Positions 8,485-16,283 of a stretch of DNA of 64,000 bases are shown in pieces. Location: the NCBI GenBank assembly GCA_041918255.1, contig JAYRWD010000004.1, positions 16,704 through 80,703 on the forward strand. The letters are read 5' to 3'. The stretch is from JAYRWD01 sp041918255. GTDB taxonomy: Bacteria > Patescibacteriota > Dojkabacteria > B142 > WJKM01. The position numbers and the translations under genes were made by a program. Numbering within the stretch: position 1 is the first letter of the stretch; every line of letters begins with the position of its first letter. The notes below the pieces were generated by a model. It ran no database searches. It saw only the letters and a list, made by a program, of their open reading frames with translations, and was not told where the DNA came from.

Positions 8485-9404
8485 ATGGCTAAAAAAAATG
8501 TATCCACTGCGGTTCTTATCATGTAAAGAAGAAAGGAAAACGTAGAAATTTACAACGATTTTTATGCTTAGACTGTAAGAGGAATTTCCAATCAGAAAAA
8601 CGTCCTCGAAAAATTCAAAAGATAATCTGGGACAAATACACCCATAAGCGTAACACACTTAAGGATTTGTCTTGCGAGTACCATAGAAGTATCCCATGGA
8701 TAAGAAAACAGCTTGTTGAGGCTACTAGTGTTAAAAGGCCCATCAAACCGGATGGGTTGGTTATGGTCGCTGACGTCACTTTCTTTAACCAATGGTATGG
8801 ATTCATTGTATTTAGATCTCCAGTGTTAAAGAAAAATCTTTACTTCAAGCAAATACCATACGAAACTATCAGTACATACTTGCTTGGTAGATATGTCCTA
8901 GAGAAGCAAGGGTTCACAATTTCAGCAATAGTATTAGATGGCAAGCCTGGAGTACGCAAAGTATTCTCAGATATTCCGATTCAGATGTGTCACTTCCACC
9001 AGAAACAAATCATCAGGAAATACTTAACAAGCAAACCTAAGCTTGAAGCTGGTATTGAATTAAAGGAAATAGTTGCAGACCTTTGTCGGGATAACAAGAA
9101 AGACTTTACTCAAAAGCTCACTGGGTGGTATGAAACATGGGAGACCTTTCTAAAAGAAAAAACGGTAGATGAAACTACAAAACACTGGTACTACACACAT
9201 CGTAGGATAAGGTCAGCCTACAGAAGCTTGAAAACGAATCTACCTTACCTTTTTACATATCTGGAATACCCCAAATTAGATATTCCAAATACAACGAATT
9301 CACTTGAGGGAAGTTTCGCAAACCTAAAGGAGTTAGTTGGGATTCATCGTGGGTTTAATGACACATTAAAACGGAAGATAATTGAGGAAATCCTATCAAA
9401 CTAG
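8485..9404 (+). CDS. IS256-like DDE transposase with N-terminal zinc ribbon, expressed by -1 frameshift
   Basis: The main frame runs from about 8493 to the TAG at 9402-9404. Its first part encodes a zinc ribbon (CIHC and CLDC pairs) but has no start codon. An ATG at 8485 lies one frame away and meets a run of eight A at 8491-8498. A -1 slip there gives MAKKK-CIHCGSY and a 306-residue protein. Candidate catalytic residues in that numbering are D97 (MVADVTFF), D152 (VLDGKPG) and E275 (NSLEGSF), with the CHFHQKQI segment between the second and third. This fits the IS256-like transposases with a zinc-binding N-terminus. Without the slip, translation would begin only at a TTG (8667) and lose the zinc ribbon. 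A one-base sequencing error in the A run is the alternative. Confidence 0.88.
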
Positions 9405-9427
9405 ACCCCCGTTTTTTGCATTAAGCC
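9402..9427 (-). repeat. Right terminal inverted repeat of the IS
   Basis: 26 bp, perfect reverse complement of 8395-8420. It contains the transposase TAG. Confidence 0.93.
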
Positions 9428-9435
9428 GCTTTCTC
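9428..9435 (+). repeat. Right target-site duplication of the IS element
   Basis: GCTTTCTC, identical to 8387-8394. Confidence 0.9.
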
Positions 9436-9671
9436 TGTGTTCTTTTGCTGACACGCTGGCAACATACATAAATGGGCGGTGGGTTTATCCATTTCCGATA
9501 AGCTTTCATTCTTATAAGGTTCTATTAAAATAGTCTGTAACGAGTTTATCAATATCCTTCATTTTAGATTTGCCATTTAGACTTTGAGAAGATCTTTATA
9601 ATGAGGAAACTTAGAATACCTCTTCCAGCAGTTAATTGGGTTTATAGAGTGCGTGCAATGTTAAAAATTGA

Positions 9672-12134
9672 CTAGCGTAATTTTAATTGAAGAGTGGACT
9701 GAATATAATCTTCAATCTTGGTGATTTGGGCATTTATATCTTTATCCGTCAAAAGATTTGGAGATGAATTCTCGAGTATGATCCGTATTGTTGCTGCTCG
9801 AGCTCCTTTCTCCGATATAAAGGTATCTAAAAGTTCAAACCTTGCAGGATAATCTAATGTAACATTCTTTATTATGCCTTCTATTGTCGGACCAATCTCT
9901 GTTTTTTCATTTAACCAAAGACTAATATCTCTGGCAACGCTTTGGAGATTACTGAATGGACTATAGGTAAAGTCTTCGTTATTAAATTTATTTTTTATTG
10001 CATTATAATCTATTGAGAAGGCCAGAATATTAAGATTCTCGTATTTAAATGCTAGAGAAAGGCGTGGATGGATGAAACCGAAAAATCCCAGGTATGATCC
10101 ATCGATAGACTTTAGAATGGAAGCCTTGTTGGGGTGAAAAATATTTGTGATAGAATTCGCTATATTCCCTTCCCGTATGTTGCTATGTCGTAAATTTATA
10201 CCCAGCCGAGAAAATATAAAGTCGAGCTTAGCCTTTGCGGTGTAATAACTTAGGTCAGCTTTTACCTTTTGTGAGAATACAAAAACACCGGCAATTTGCC
10301 TTGGTTGGTTTGGAAGCTCCTTCTTTTGTCTTATCGCGACAGTGTTAATTTCAAAATAAGCGAATTGTTCGAAATTAGGTAAGTTTAGTTCTATCTTTTC
10401 AAGTAAACTAGGTATAAGTTGATCTCTGAAAAGCGAAAGCTCAGGAGAAAGCGGATTGATGATTTTGACAAGATTATTAGTTTCTAGAGAACATTTCGAA
10501 TAAAGCTTCGGATCGATAAAAGAATAGGTATAGACTTCATCTAGACCGCTTTCCAACAAAAGTTTGCGGAGTTTGCGCATTAATATTGTATCTTGGTTGA
10601 TGGGGCTTGGTTGTATCGATCTGTCGGGTAACTTTGGATCAATTTTTTCATACCCATAGATTCTAGCCACTTCCTCTACGATATCTTGGGTAATGTTTAA
10701 ATCGGAGCGGAATGAGGGAATTGTTAGGGATACCTCTGCTGACTGAATATCGTTTATCTGTGCTGGCAAGCCTGTCGTGTCTGAAACCTCTATACCCAGA
10801 CGTGAAAGAATCGCGATAATTTCGTCCTTTTCTATTTTGATACCAGTCTGTCTAGTTATTGATTTTAGATCAAAATGAATTGTCTTGGTTTTATCTGGGA
10901 GTAAATTTATATCAACGACTGAGGAGGCTATTTCAGCTCCTGTGAGGTCTGATATCAGACTAGCTATACGCAACAGTGCTTCTTTTATAGTATATGGATC
11001 TTGACCTTTTGAGGATCTAACACTTGCCTCTGATACAAGCCCTAAAGTTTTCGAAGTCTTGCGGATATTAAACATATCGAAATTTGCTACTTCAACAAAG
11101 ACTTTATTGGTACTTTCACTAATTTCACTAAGTGCGCCACCCATTATAGAGGCAATATCTTGAGCGTTTTTGCTATCTACGATCACTATCATGTCGGGAG
11201 TCAGTTTGTATTCTTTGCCATTTAGGGCTAGAATTTTTTCATTTTTGTGAGCTTTGCGTACTATTAAAGTCTGCCCTTCTATCTTATCGTAGTCATAAAT
11301 GTGATTTGGCGTCCCGATGTCAAGCATCACGTAGTTTGAGATGTCCACGAGGACATTTATAGGTCTCATACCCGTATAGGCGAGCATAATTTGCATCCAA
11401 GTGGGACTTGCTTGAAGGTGTATGTTTTGAATACACACACCAGTAAATCTTTTGCACAAATCGGTTTCAACCTTAACCTCAATATTTAGATTTTTTTCTC
11501 CTACAAGATCGGCAGTATGATTATAATCTTGGAAGTCAATATTAAAGATAGCACTAATCTCCCGAGCTATTCCTCTGTGGGAGAAACAGTCAGGTCGATG
11601 TGTTAAAGATTTATTTTCAATTTCTAAGATGTAATCATGAAGCAAAGGAGTAAGATCAGCCCCGACAGATAGATCGGACGAAATAATACTAATACCGGAA
11701 TTGTCGTCCCAAAGTCCTAATTCGCGTGCAGAACAAAGCATTCCTTCCGATAAAATACCGTCTAATTCTTTCCTTTCAACTTTCACAGTCTGGGGATTTG
11801 CTAAATTTGATTTTGGATCGTACGCGAAACCCTCCGCAAGGCAAAGAGGATAAAGCATTCCTTGTTTTACATACTTTTCATTTGCTGAAGCAAAAACCAC
11901 CTGTATCGGTTCACCCTTACCAATGCTTACTTTTGCTATAGCAAGTTTTTCATTCTTTGGATGTTTTTCTACACTTTTGATTTCACCAACAATAATTTGA
12001 CTTAAACCCTTCCCTTTCTCCTCTATTTTCTCTACCTCGGCAATGGATTTAGAAAGCCGTTTTGCTAGCTCGCTCGGGTCAATTTTCTCCAATTGGGGTA
12101 AATAGTTTTTTAGCCAGTTATATGAAATGAACAT
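9672..12134 (-). CDS. pheT: Phenylalanyl-tRNA synthetase beta subunit
   Basis: 820 residues, a normal bacterial length. It forms the alpha2-beta2 enzyme with PheS and carries tRNA binding and editing. An N-terminal EMAP-type tRNA-binding domain (about 40-155, IVGEIKSVEKHPKNEKL) is followed by the B3/B4 editing region, the B5 domain (around PSFRSDLNITQDIVEEVARIYG), a degenerate class II core, and a C-terminal FDX-ACB anticodon-binding domain (from about YSPFSNLQSVARDISLW to the end). The start is an ATG 12 bases after the stop of pheS, so the two are co-transcribed and probably translationally coupled. It is the last gene of the thrS-infC-rpmI-rplT-pheS-pheT operon. No clear terminator hairpin was found downstream. 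Confidence 0.97.
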   Translation of the reverse strand: MFISYNWLKNYLPQLEKIDPSELAKRLSKSIAEVEKIEEKGKGLSQIIVGEIKSVEKHPKNEKLAIAKVSIGKGEPIQVVFASANEKYVKQGMLYPLCLAEGFAYDPKSNLANPQTVKVERKELDGILSEGMLCSARELGLWDDNSGISIISSDLSVGADLTPLLHDYILEIENKSLTHRPDCFSHRGIAREISAIFNIDFQDYNHTADLVGEKNLNIEVKVETDLCKRFTGVCIQNIHLQASPTWMQIMLAYTGMRPINVLVDISNYVMLDIGTPNHIYDYDKIEGQTLIVRKAHKNEKILALNGKEYKLTPDMIVIVDSKNAQDIASIMGGALSEISESTNKVFVEVANFDMFNIRKTSKTLGLVSEASVRSSKGQDPYTIKEALLRIASLISDLTGAEIASSVVDINLLPDKTKTIHFDLKSITRQTGIKIEKDEIIAILSRLGIEVSDTTGLPAQINDIQSAEVSLTIPSFRSDLNITQDIVEEVARIYGYEKIDPKLPDRSIQPSPINQDTILMRKLRKLLLESGLDEVYTYSFIDPKLYSKCSLETNNLVKIINPLSPELSLFRDQLIPSLLEKIELNLPNFEQFAYFEINTVAIRQKKELPNQPRQIAGVFVFSQKVKADLSYYTAKAKLDFIFSRLGINLRHSNIREGNIANSITNIFHPNKASILKSIDGSYLGFFGFIHPRLSLAFKYENLNILAFSIDYNAIKNKFNNEDFTYSPFSNLQSVARDISLWLNEKTEIGPTIEGIIKNVTLDYPARFELLDTFISEKGARAATIRIILENSSPNLLTDKDINAQITKIEDYIQSTLQLKLR

Positions 12135-12146
12135 TGGTTAAATTGA

Positions 12147-13184
12147 TTAAAGTTTGAACTGTTTTACGAAACGTAGATCGCCACTTTCGAAAGTTCGGAT
12201 ATCATCGATCTGATATTTGAGCATAATTAATCTCTCCATTCCTATACCAAAAGCGAAGCCAGAATATACATCAGGATCGATACCACCTTCAGAGAGAACC
12301 TTGGGGTGAATCATCCCACATCCGAGTACCTCTAACCAACCGGTACCCTTTGAGACTTTTTTGAAGCCTTCTCCTAATTCACTACAATCAATCGATACCA
12401 TCCCCCCGGGTTCTACAAAGGGAAAGAAATCTGGAGTGAACATTATTTTGATGGGTCGTCCGAAGAACTCCCCAAAGAAGGCTTTGATTGTCGCAAGCAT
12501 ATTTGCCATTGTAATTCCTCTATCAACATATATGCCTTCAAGCTGGTAGAAGGTATGTTCGTGGCGCATGTCGGTAGCTTCGTTTCTATAACATCTGCCC
12601 GGCACGATCACCCGTATTGGGGGAGTACGCGATTTCATAACCGTATTTTGCATCGACGAAGTATGGGTAATTGCTACATGACCTTGGTCTGTCCAAAATG
12701 TGTCCCACATGTCTCGGGCAGGATGATTGGCAGGTATATTTACCGCATCAAAATTGTTATATTCTGTATTAATATCTAATGGATATACAACCTCAAAACC
12801 CATCCTTGAAAAAATATCTTCTGTGAGCTCCAACATACTTGAAAGTGGATGCTTATGCCCAATATCTAGGTCGGACGAGGGAACTGTTACGTCAATCCAT
12901 TCGTTTTTCATTGCAATATCTACTGTTTCTCCTTGCAGCTTATTCTCAGTTTCCGCATATGCTGATTCTAGCTCTTGTCGTAATTCGTTCGCTTTCTGTC
13001 CAATACTTATTTTACTTTTTGGATCTAAATCTTTGATTTTTCGTAAAAATCTCGTTAGTTTGGAATCTTTGCCAAGGTGAAGCGATTTAGCTAGTTTGAG
13101 GGCATTGAGGTTAGAAGTTTTTTTAAAAGAGGTTATAGTCTCCTCCCTTATTTCCTTGATTTGCGCCAGTAAATCTTTTGACAT
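12147..13184 (-). CDS. pheS: Phenylalanyl-tRNA synthetase alpha subunit
   Basis: 345 residues. Catalytic subunit that activates Phe and charges tRNA-Phe with PheT. An N-terminal coiled-coil arm (about 1-95) binds tRNA. The class II catalytic core follows with motif 2 (CYRNEATDMRHEHTFYQLEG) and motif 3 (GFAFGIGMERLIML) near the C-terminus, both intact. The gene starts 34 bases after rplT and ends 12 bases before pheT, within the same minus-strand operon. Confidence 0.97.
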   Translation of the reverse strand: MSKDLLAQIKEIREETITSFKKTSNLNALKLAKSLHLGKDSKLTRFLRKIKDLDPKSKISIGQKANELRQELESAYAETENKLQGETVDIAMKNEWIDVTVPSSDLDIGHKHPLSSMLELTEDIFSRMGFEVVYPLDINTEYNNFDAVNIPANHPARDMWDTFWTDQGHVAITHTSSMQNTVMKSRTPPIRVIVPGRCYRNEATDMRHEHTFYQLEGIYVDRGITMANMLATIKAFFGEFFGRPIKIMFTPDFFPFVEPGGMVSIDCSELGEGFKKVSKGTGWLEVLGCGMIHPKVLSEGGIDPDVYSGFAFGIGMERLIMLKYQIDDIRTFESGDLRFVKQFKL

Positions 13185-13218
13185 AATAGAGTGTTTTGCT
13201 CTGTCAGATTAGTAGCGA

Positions 13219-13566
13219 TTATTTAGCCGTTGTGGCTTTTACAACATCATCAAACACTTGGACATTGTCTAAAGCTAGATCTGATAATACTTTCTTGTTT
13301 AAGCCTATTTTTGACTTGGACAGCATGTTCATAAACTGGGAATATCTGATATTGTGTGGTGTTAGGGCTGCATTGATACGTTTTATCCATAGCGTTTTGA
13401 AATCATTGCCGCGTTTCTTCCGGTGATCTCTTGAATAATTGAAAGCATGAAGCAAGGCCTCTTTTGCTCTTCGATATAGCCTATGGTAGGAAAGCCTATA
13501 TCCTTTGGCAAGATTTAGTGTTTTGGTATGTTTTTTACGTTTTGTTGCACCTCTTTTGATTCTCAT
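13219..13566 (-). CDS. rplT: 50S ribosomal protein L20
   Basis: 115 residues, typical length. The very basic N-terminal arm (MRIKRGATKRKKHTK) and the conserved helical segment GYRLSYHRLYRRAKEALLHA identify the family. It binds 23S rRNA early in large-subunit assembly. In E. coli and Bacillus it represses its own operon. No obvious L20-binding leader was seen here, and the gap before infC is only 68 bases. It lies 24 bases after rpmI. Confidence 0.97.
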   Translation of the reverse strand: MRIKRGATKRKKHTKTLNLAKGYRLSYHRLYRRAKEALLHAFNYSRDHRKKRGNDFKTLWIKRINAALTPHNIRYSQFMNMLSKSKIGLNKKVLSDLALDNVQVFDDVVKATTAK

Positions 13567-13590
13567 GGTTTGAAATATATATTGTAATTT

Positions 13591-13797
13591 TTATTGTCCA
13601 AGAAGTTTGATGATCTTTCTAGCTTGATTGGTACTGCCAAGCTGTTCCTTACCATCTAATCGGGCTTTCTGGTGATATGATTTTTTTGAACGAAGATGAC
13701 CATTATCACCCTGCCTATTGTGCATTACCTTATTATTTGTGGTCACCCGGAAGCGTTTCTTTGTCGCTTTGTGCGTCTTCATTTTGTTTTTCATCAT
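13591..13797 (-). CDS. rpmI: 50S ribosomal protein L35
   Basis: 68 residues from the first of two adjacent ATGs (13797 or 13794). The KMKTHKATKKRFRVT start is the family signature, followed by a basic C-terminal half (HLRSKKSYHQKARL). Its first 65 bases overlap the 3' end of infC in another frame, an overlap that would favour translational coupling. L35 is a small protein of the 50S subunit. The order infC-rpmI-rplT is conserved across bacteria. Confidence 0.96.
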   Translation of the reverse strand: MMKNKMKTHKATKKRFRVTTNNKVMHNRQGDNGHLRSKKSYHQKARLDGKEQLGSTNQARKIIKLLGQ

Positions 13798-14419
13798 TAT
13801 TTTCGTGTATTAAAACATTTTGTATTTTAGCATCTATAGGCATATTTTGTGTAGTGGCAGAAGGAATTTTTGCATCTCCAACCTTAGTTTTTCTAGGCTT
13901 GATTATAACCGAATAATTCTTTCCTTGCGTCTTGGGCGGGGATTGAGGCTCGGCATATGGATCTATTTGTTTTAAAATTTTGGTCATCAATATTTCAAAG
14001 TGTTCTCTTTTTGCCCTTCTTTTTCCAATTATTACAATATTTACCGAGTCCTTATCCTTTATAAATTCTTTAACTTTCTTTAATTTATGCTCTAGATCAC
14101 CATCGCTTATAAAAACCTTGAACCACATCTCTTTTAGCTGTGAAGTTTTGTGTTTTGAATCTTTAAGTTTTTTGCGTTGTTCATATTTGTATTTTGTCCA
14201 TTCAACAATCTTAGCTACTGGTGGTTTGGCATTTGGTGCTACTTCTACAAGATCTAGATTAAAAGATTTGGCTTTCTCTAGCGCTTCCTGCAATTTCAAT
14301 GTTCCAAGGGGTTCTCCATCGGCATCAACTACAAAAAGTTCAGGGGAGGTAATAGACTCATTTCTCTTATGTTTTTCTAGTTCATCTGGGACGTAAGGTT
14401 TTCTCTGATAATTTAAAAT
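13733..14419 (-). CDS. infC: Translation initiation factor IF-3, ATT start, extended acidic tail
   Basis: Initiation factor that binds the 30S subunit and proofreads start-codon pairing. Conserved sequence extends well upstream of the first TTG (14299): a typical IF-3 N-domain start (RKPYVPDELEKHKRNESIT, then PELFVVDADGEPLG) is encoded back to about 14419. Upstream in this frame there is no ATG, GTG or TTG before a TAA at 14429-14431, so I place the start at ATT 14417-14419. An AUU start is known for infC in E. coli, where it underlies autoregulation by IF-3. The product would be 228 residues: N-domain, linker with the lysine-rich YKYEQRKK helix, C-domain (KEMWFKVFI...RAKREHFEILM), then an unusual 45-residue Asp/Glu/Gln-rich tail whose codons overlap rpmI by 65 bases. 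Confidence 0.9.
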   Translation of the reverse strand: MLNYQRKPYVPDELEKHKRNESITSPELFVVDADGEPLGTLKLQEALEKAKSFNLDLVEVAPNAKPPVAKIVEWTKYKYEQRKKLKDSKHKTSQLKEMWFKVFISDGDLEHKLKKVKEFIKDKDSVNIVIIGKRRAKREHFEILMTKILKQIDPYAEPQSPPKTQGKNYSVIIKPRKTKVGDAKIPSATTQNMPIDAKIQNVLIHENNDEKQNEDAQSDKETLPGDHK

Positions 14420-14487
14420 GGCTATGGGTTAATATATAAAATAGTTTGTTCTCTTACCCTGAAATTATATCAGAGTCTATGCTAAGC

Positions 14488-16254
14488 TTAAAATATGGTT
14501 TTCGCAGAGATTTCTATTTTCAATTGATTAATAAACTCTTCAATTTTCATCAGCCCTAAATCCTGCCCGGATCGAGGACGAACCGAGATAGACTTATTCG
14601 ATTCTTCTTTCTCTCCTACGATGACCATATACGGGATAAGCTCTGTTTGTGCTCTTCGAATTTTTTTCTGCATTGTTTCTGGCGTATTGTCGCTTTCGGC
14701 AATTATGTTATTACTGAGTATCTGGGAGGTTATTTCATTAGCGTAATTGATGAATTTTTCGGAAATTGGAATCACTTTCACCTGAATTGGAGATAGCCAA
14801 AGTGGAAATAAGCCACCATATTTTTCAGTTAGTAGAGCGAAAAATCTAGGAAGTGAACCAATGCTGCTGTGAAATATAAGGTATGGCTGTTTTGCTTTGT
14901 TATGTGAATCGAGAAAAGTAAGATTGTACTTCACTGGTCCCGAAATATCAAAAAATAGCGAACCAAGTTTTAATTCTCTACCAAATACATCCGCAAGCTT
15001 AAAATTGATACCGGGTCCACAAGCTTCAGCAGTATTTGGGGCTTCTATAGTGCTGATGCCTAATGAGGCGCACGAAGCGACGATTTTGTTCTCAAGTTGT
15101 CTCCAGATTTTCGGGTCACCCTGGTAATAGCCGGCTTCATCACCCGAACGTTTTAGAGCTAATTCAGCTTTTACTTTATCAAGTCCGACTGCTGCATATA
15201 TAGTTTTAGTTAGTTTCAGGGCTTGTGTGATAGATTGTTGGATTTGATCTTTAGAGCATATGATCATATTTGATTCTACTTCAAACTCGCGTATCTTCGT
15301 AAGGCCATTGAGTTCTCCAGTTTTTTCAAATCGAAATACTTTCCCAATTTCCGAAGTTTTGTAAGGGAGAGAACGATAACTGAATTTTTTTGATCTATAA
15401 AGTGCTATATGTTCGTATAAAATCTGGGAACGAAGAATAAATTCTTCTTTGTCCGCTTTGAGGGAAGGGAACTTCGCGTTTTCCTGGCCTTCCGCAATGG
15501 ATTCTACATATGATTGATCGGGCGTCTGTTTTATAATAATTGGTGTCTCTATTGGCTTGAACCCAAAAGAGAAATTCTGTTCGAAAATAAAATCATAAAT
15601 TTTTTTCTTGATCATTGTTCCTTTGGTTAGCCAAATGGGTACTCCCGATCCAAATGAATGGTCGGTGGTATATAATTCGTAAAGTTGGGAAATCTTCCGG
15701 TGGTCGCGTTCAGACTTTTGTGCAGATTCTTCGAAGTATCTTTCCAAATCTTTTTTCGTGGCAAAAGCAACTCCGTGAATTCGTTGCATGACAGCACGAC
15801 TTGGATCGTTGTTCCAATTCGTCCCGCTAATACCTGTGAGCTTAAAGGCGCCCAGTTTTCCTGTATGTTCAACATGTGGCCCTCGACATAGGTCGATGAA
15901 TTCGAGACCGGTTTTGTAAAAGCTTATCTGTTCATCTGTAATAGAGTTAAGGATCTCAGTTTTAAAAATTTGGCCTTGTAGGTTGAGAATATCGAAAGCT
16001 TCATCTTTAGTAACTAGAATCTGTTGAAAAGGTAGTTCCTGAGCAATAATGCGTTGCATCTCATCTTCTATCTTACGTAAATCTTCTTGATTTATGGGTG
16101 GGTCAAAGAGAAAATCGTGATAAAAACCATTCTCAATTGCTGGACCAATTCCAAGCTTTGCATTTTTATAAAGACGTAGGGTGGCTAAGGCAAGGACATG
16201 TGCAAATGAATGACGCATTATTTCAAGCTGATTGGCGGGATCCCGAGTACTCAT
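14488..16254 (-). CDS. Divergent threonyl-tRNA synthetase paralogue with altered zinc site
   Basis: 588 residues with the ThrRS domain order but no TGS domain: editing domain (1-about 190), class II core, anticodon-binding domain (from about 480, WLSPIQVKVIPIS). The editing-site ligands are intact: HSFAH (H15, H19) and CRGPH (C123, H127). The catalytic core is changed. The zinc/threonine pocket MNCPHH of true ThrRS is replaced by SQILYEH, the second zinc His (QDDAHVFC) reads EVESNMIIC, and the WQVATIQLD strand reads LKLGSLFFD. Motif 2 and motif 3 arginines remain (KVFRFE, GSLPRFF), so ATP binding may persist. It lies 29 bases after the canonical thrS in the same operon. A stand-alone editing role, as in crenarchaeal ThrRS-ed, is the favoured inference. 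A synthetase with changed amino-acid specificity is the alternative. Confidence 0.85.
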   Translation of the reverse strand: MSTRDPANQLEIMRHSFAHVLALATLRLYKNAKLGIGPAIENGFYHDFLFDPPINQEDLRKIEDEMQRIIAQELPFQQILVTKDEAFDILNLQGQIFKTEILNSITDEQISFYKTGLEFIDLCRGPHVEHTGKLGAFKLTGISGTNWNNDPSRAVMQRIHGVAFATKKDLERYFEESAQKSERDHRKISQLYELYTTDHSFGSGVPIWLTKGTMIKKKIYDFIFEQNFSFGFKPIETPIIIKQTPDQSYVESIAEGQENAKFPSLKADKEEFILRSQILYEHIALYRSKKFSYRSLPYKTSEIGKVFRFEKTGELNGLTKIREFEVESNMIICSKDQIQQSITQALKLTKTIYAAVGLDKVKAELALKRSGDEAGYYQGDPKIWRQLENKIVASCASLGISTIEAPNTAEACGPGINFKLADVFGRELKLGSLFFDISGPVKYNLTFLDSHNKAKQPYLIFHSSIGSLPRFFALLTEKYGGLFPLWLSPIQVKVIPISEKFINYANEITSQILSNNIIAESDNTPETMQKKIRRAQTELIPYMVIVGEKEESNKSISVRPRSGQDLGLMKIEEFINQLKIEISAKTIF

Positions 16255-16283
16255 AGTTTAACTTAATTTTATATTACGCTTCA

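Larger units (their letters stand above)
8395..9427 (+). mobile_element. Complete IS256-like insertion sequence (1033 bp)
   Basis: Perfect 26-bp terminal inverted repeats (8395-8420 and 9402-9427, starting GGCTTAATGC) enclose one transposase gene. The element is flanked by an exact 8-bp direct repeat, consistent with the 8-9 bp duplications made by IS256-family elements. The intact ends and unmutated duplication indicate recent insertion. The transposase stop codon lies inside the right inverted repeat. Confidence 0.93.
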
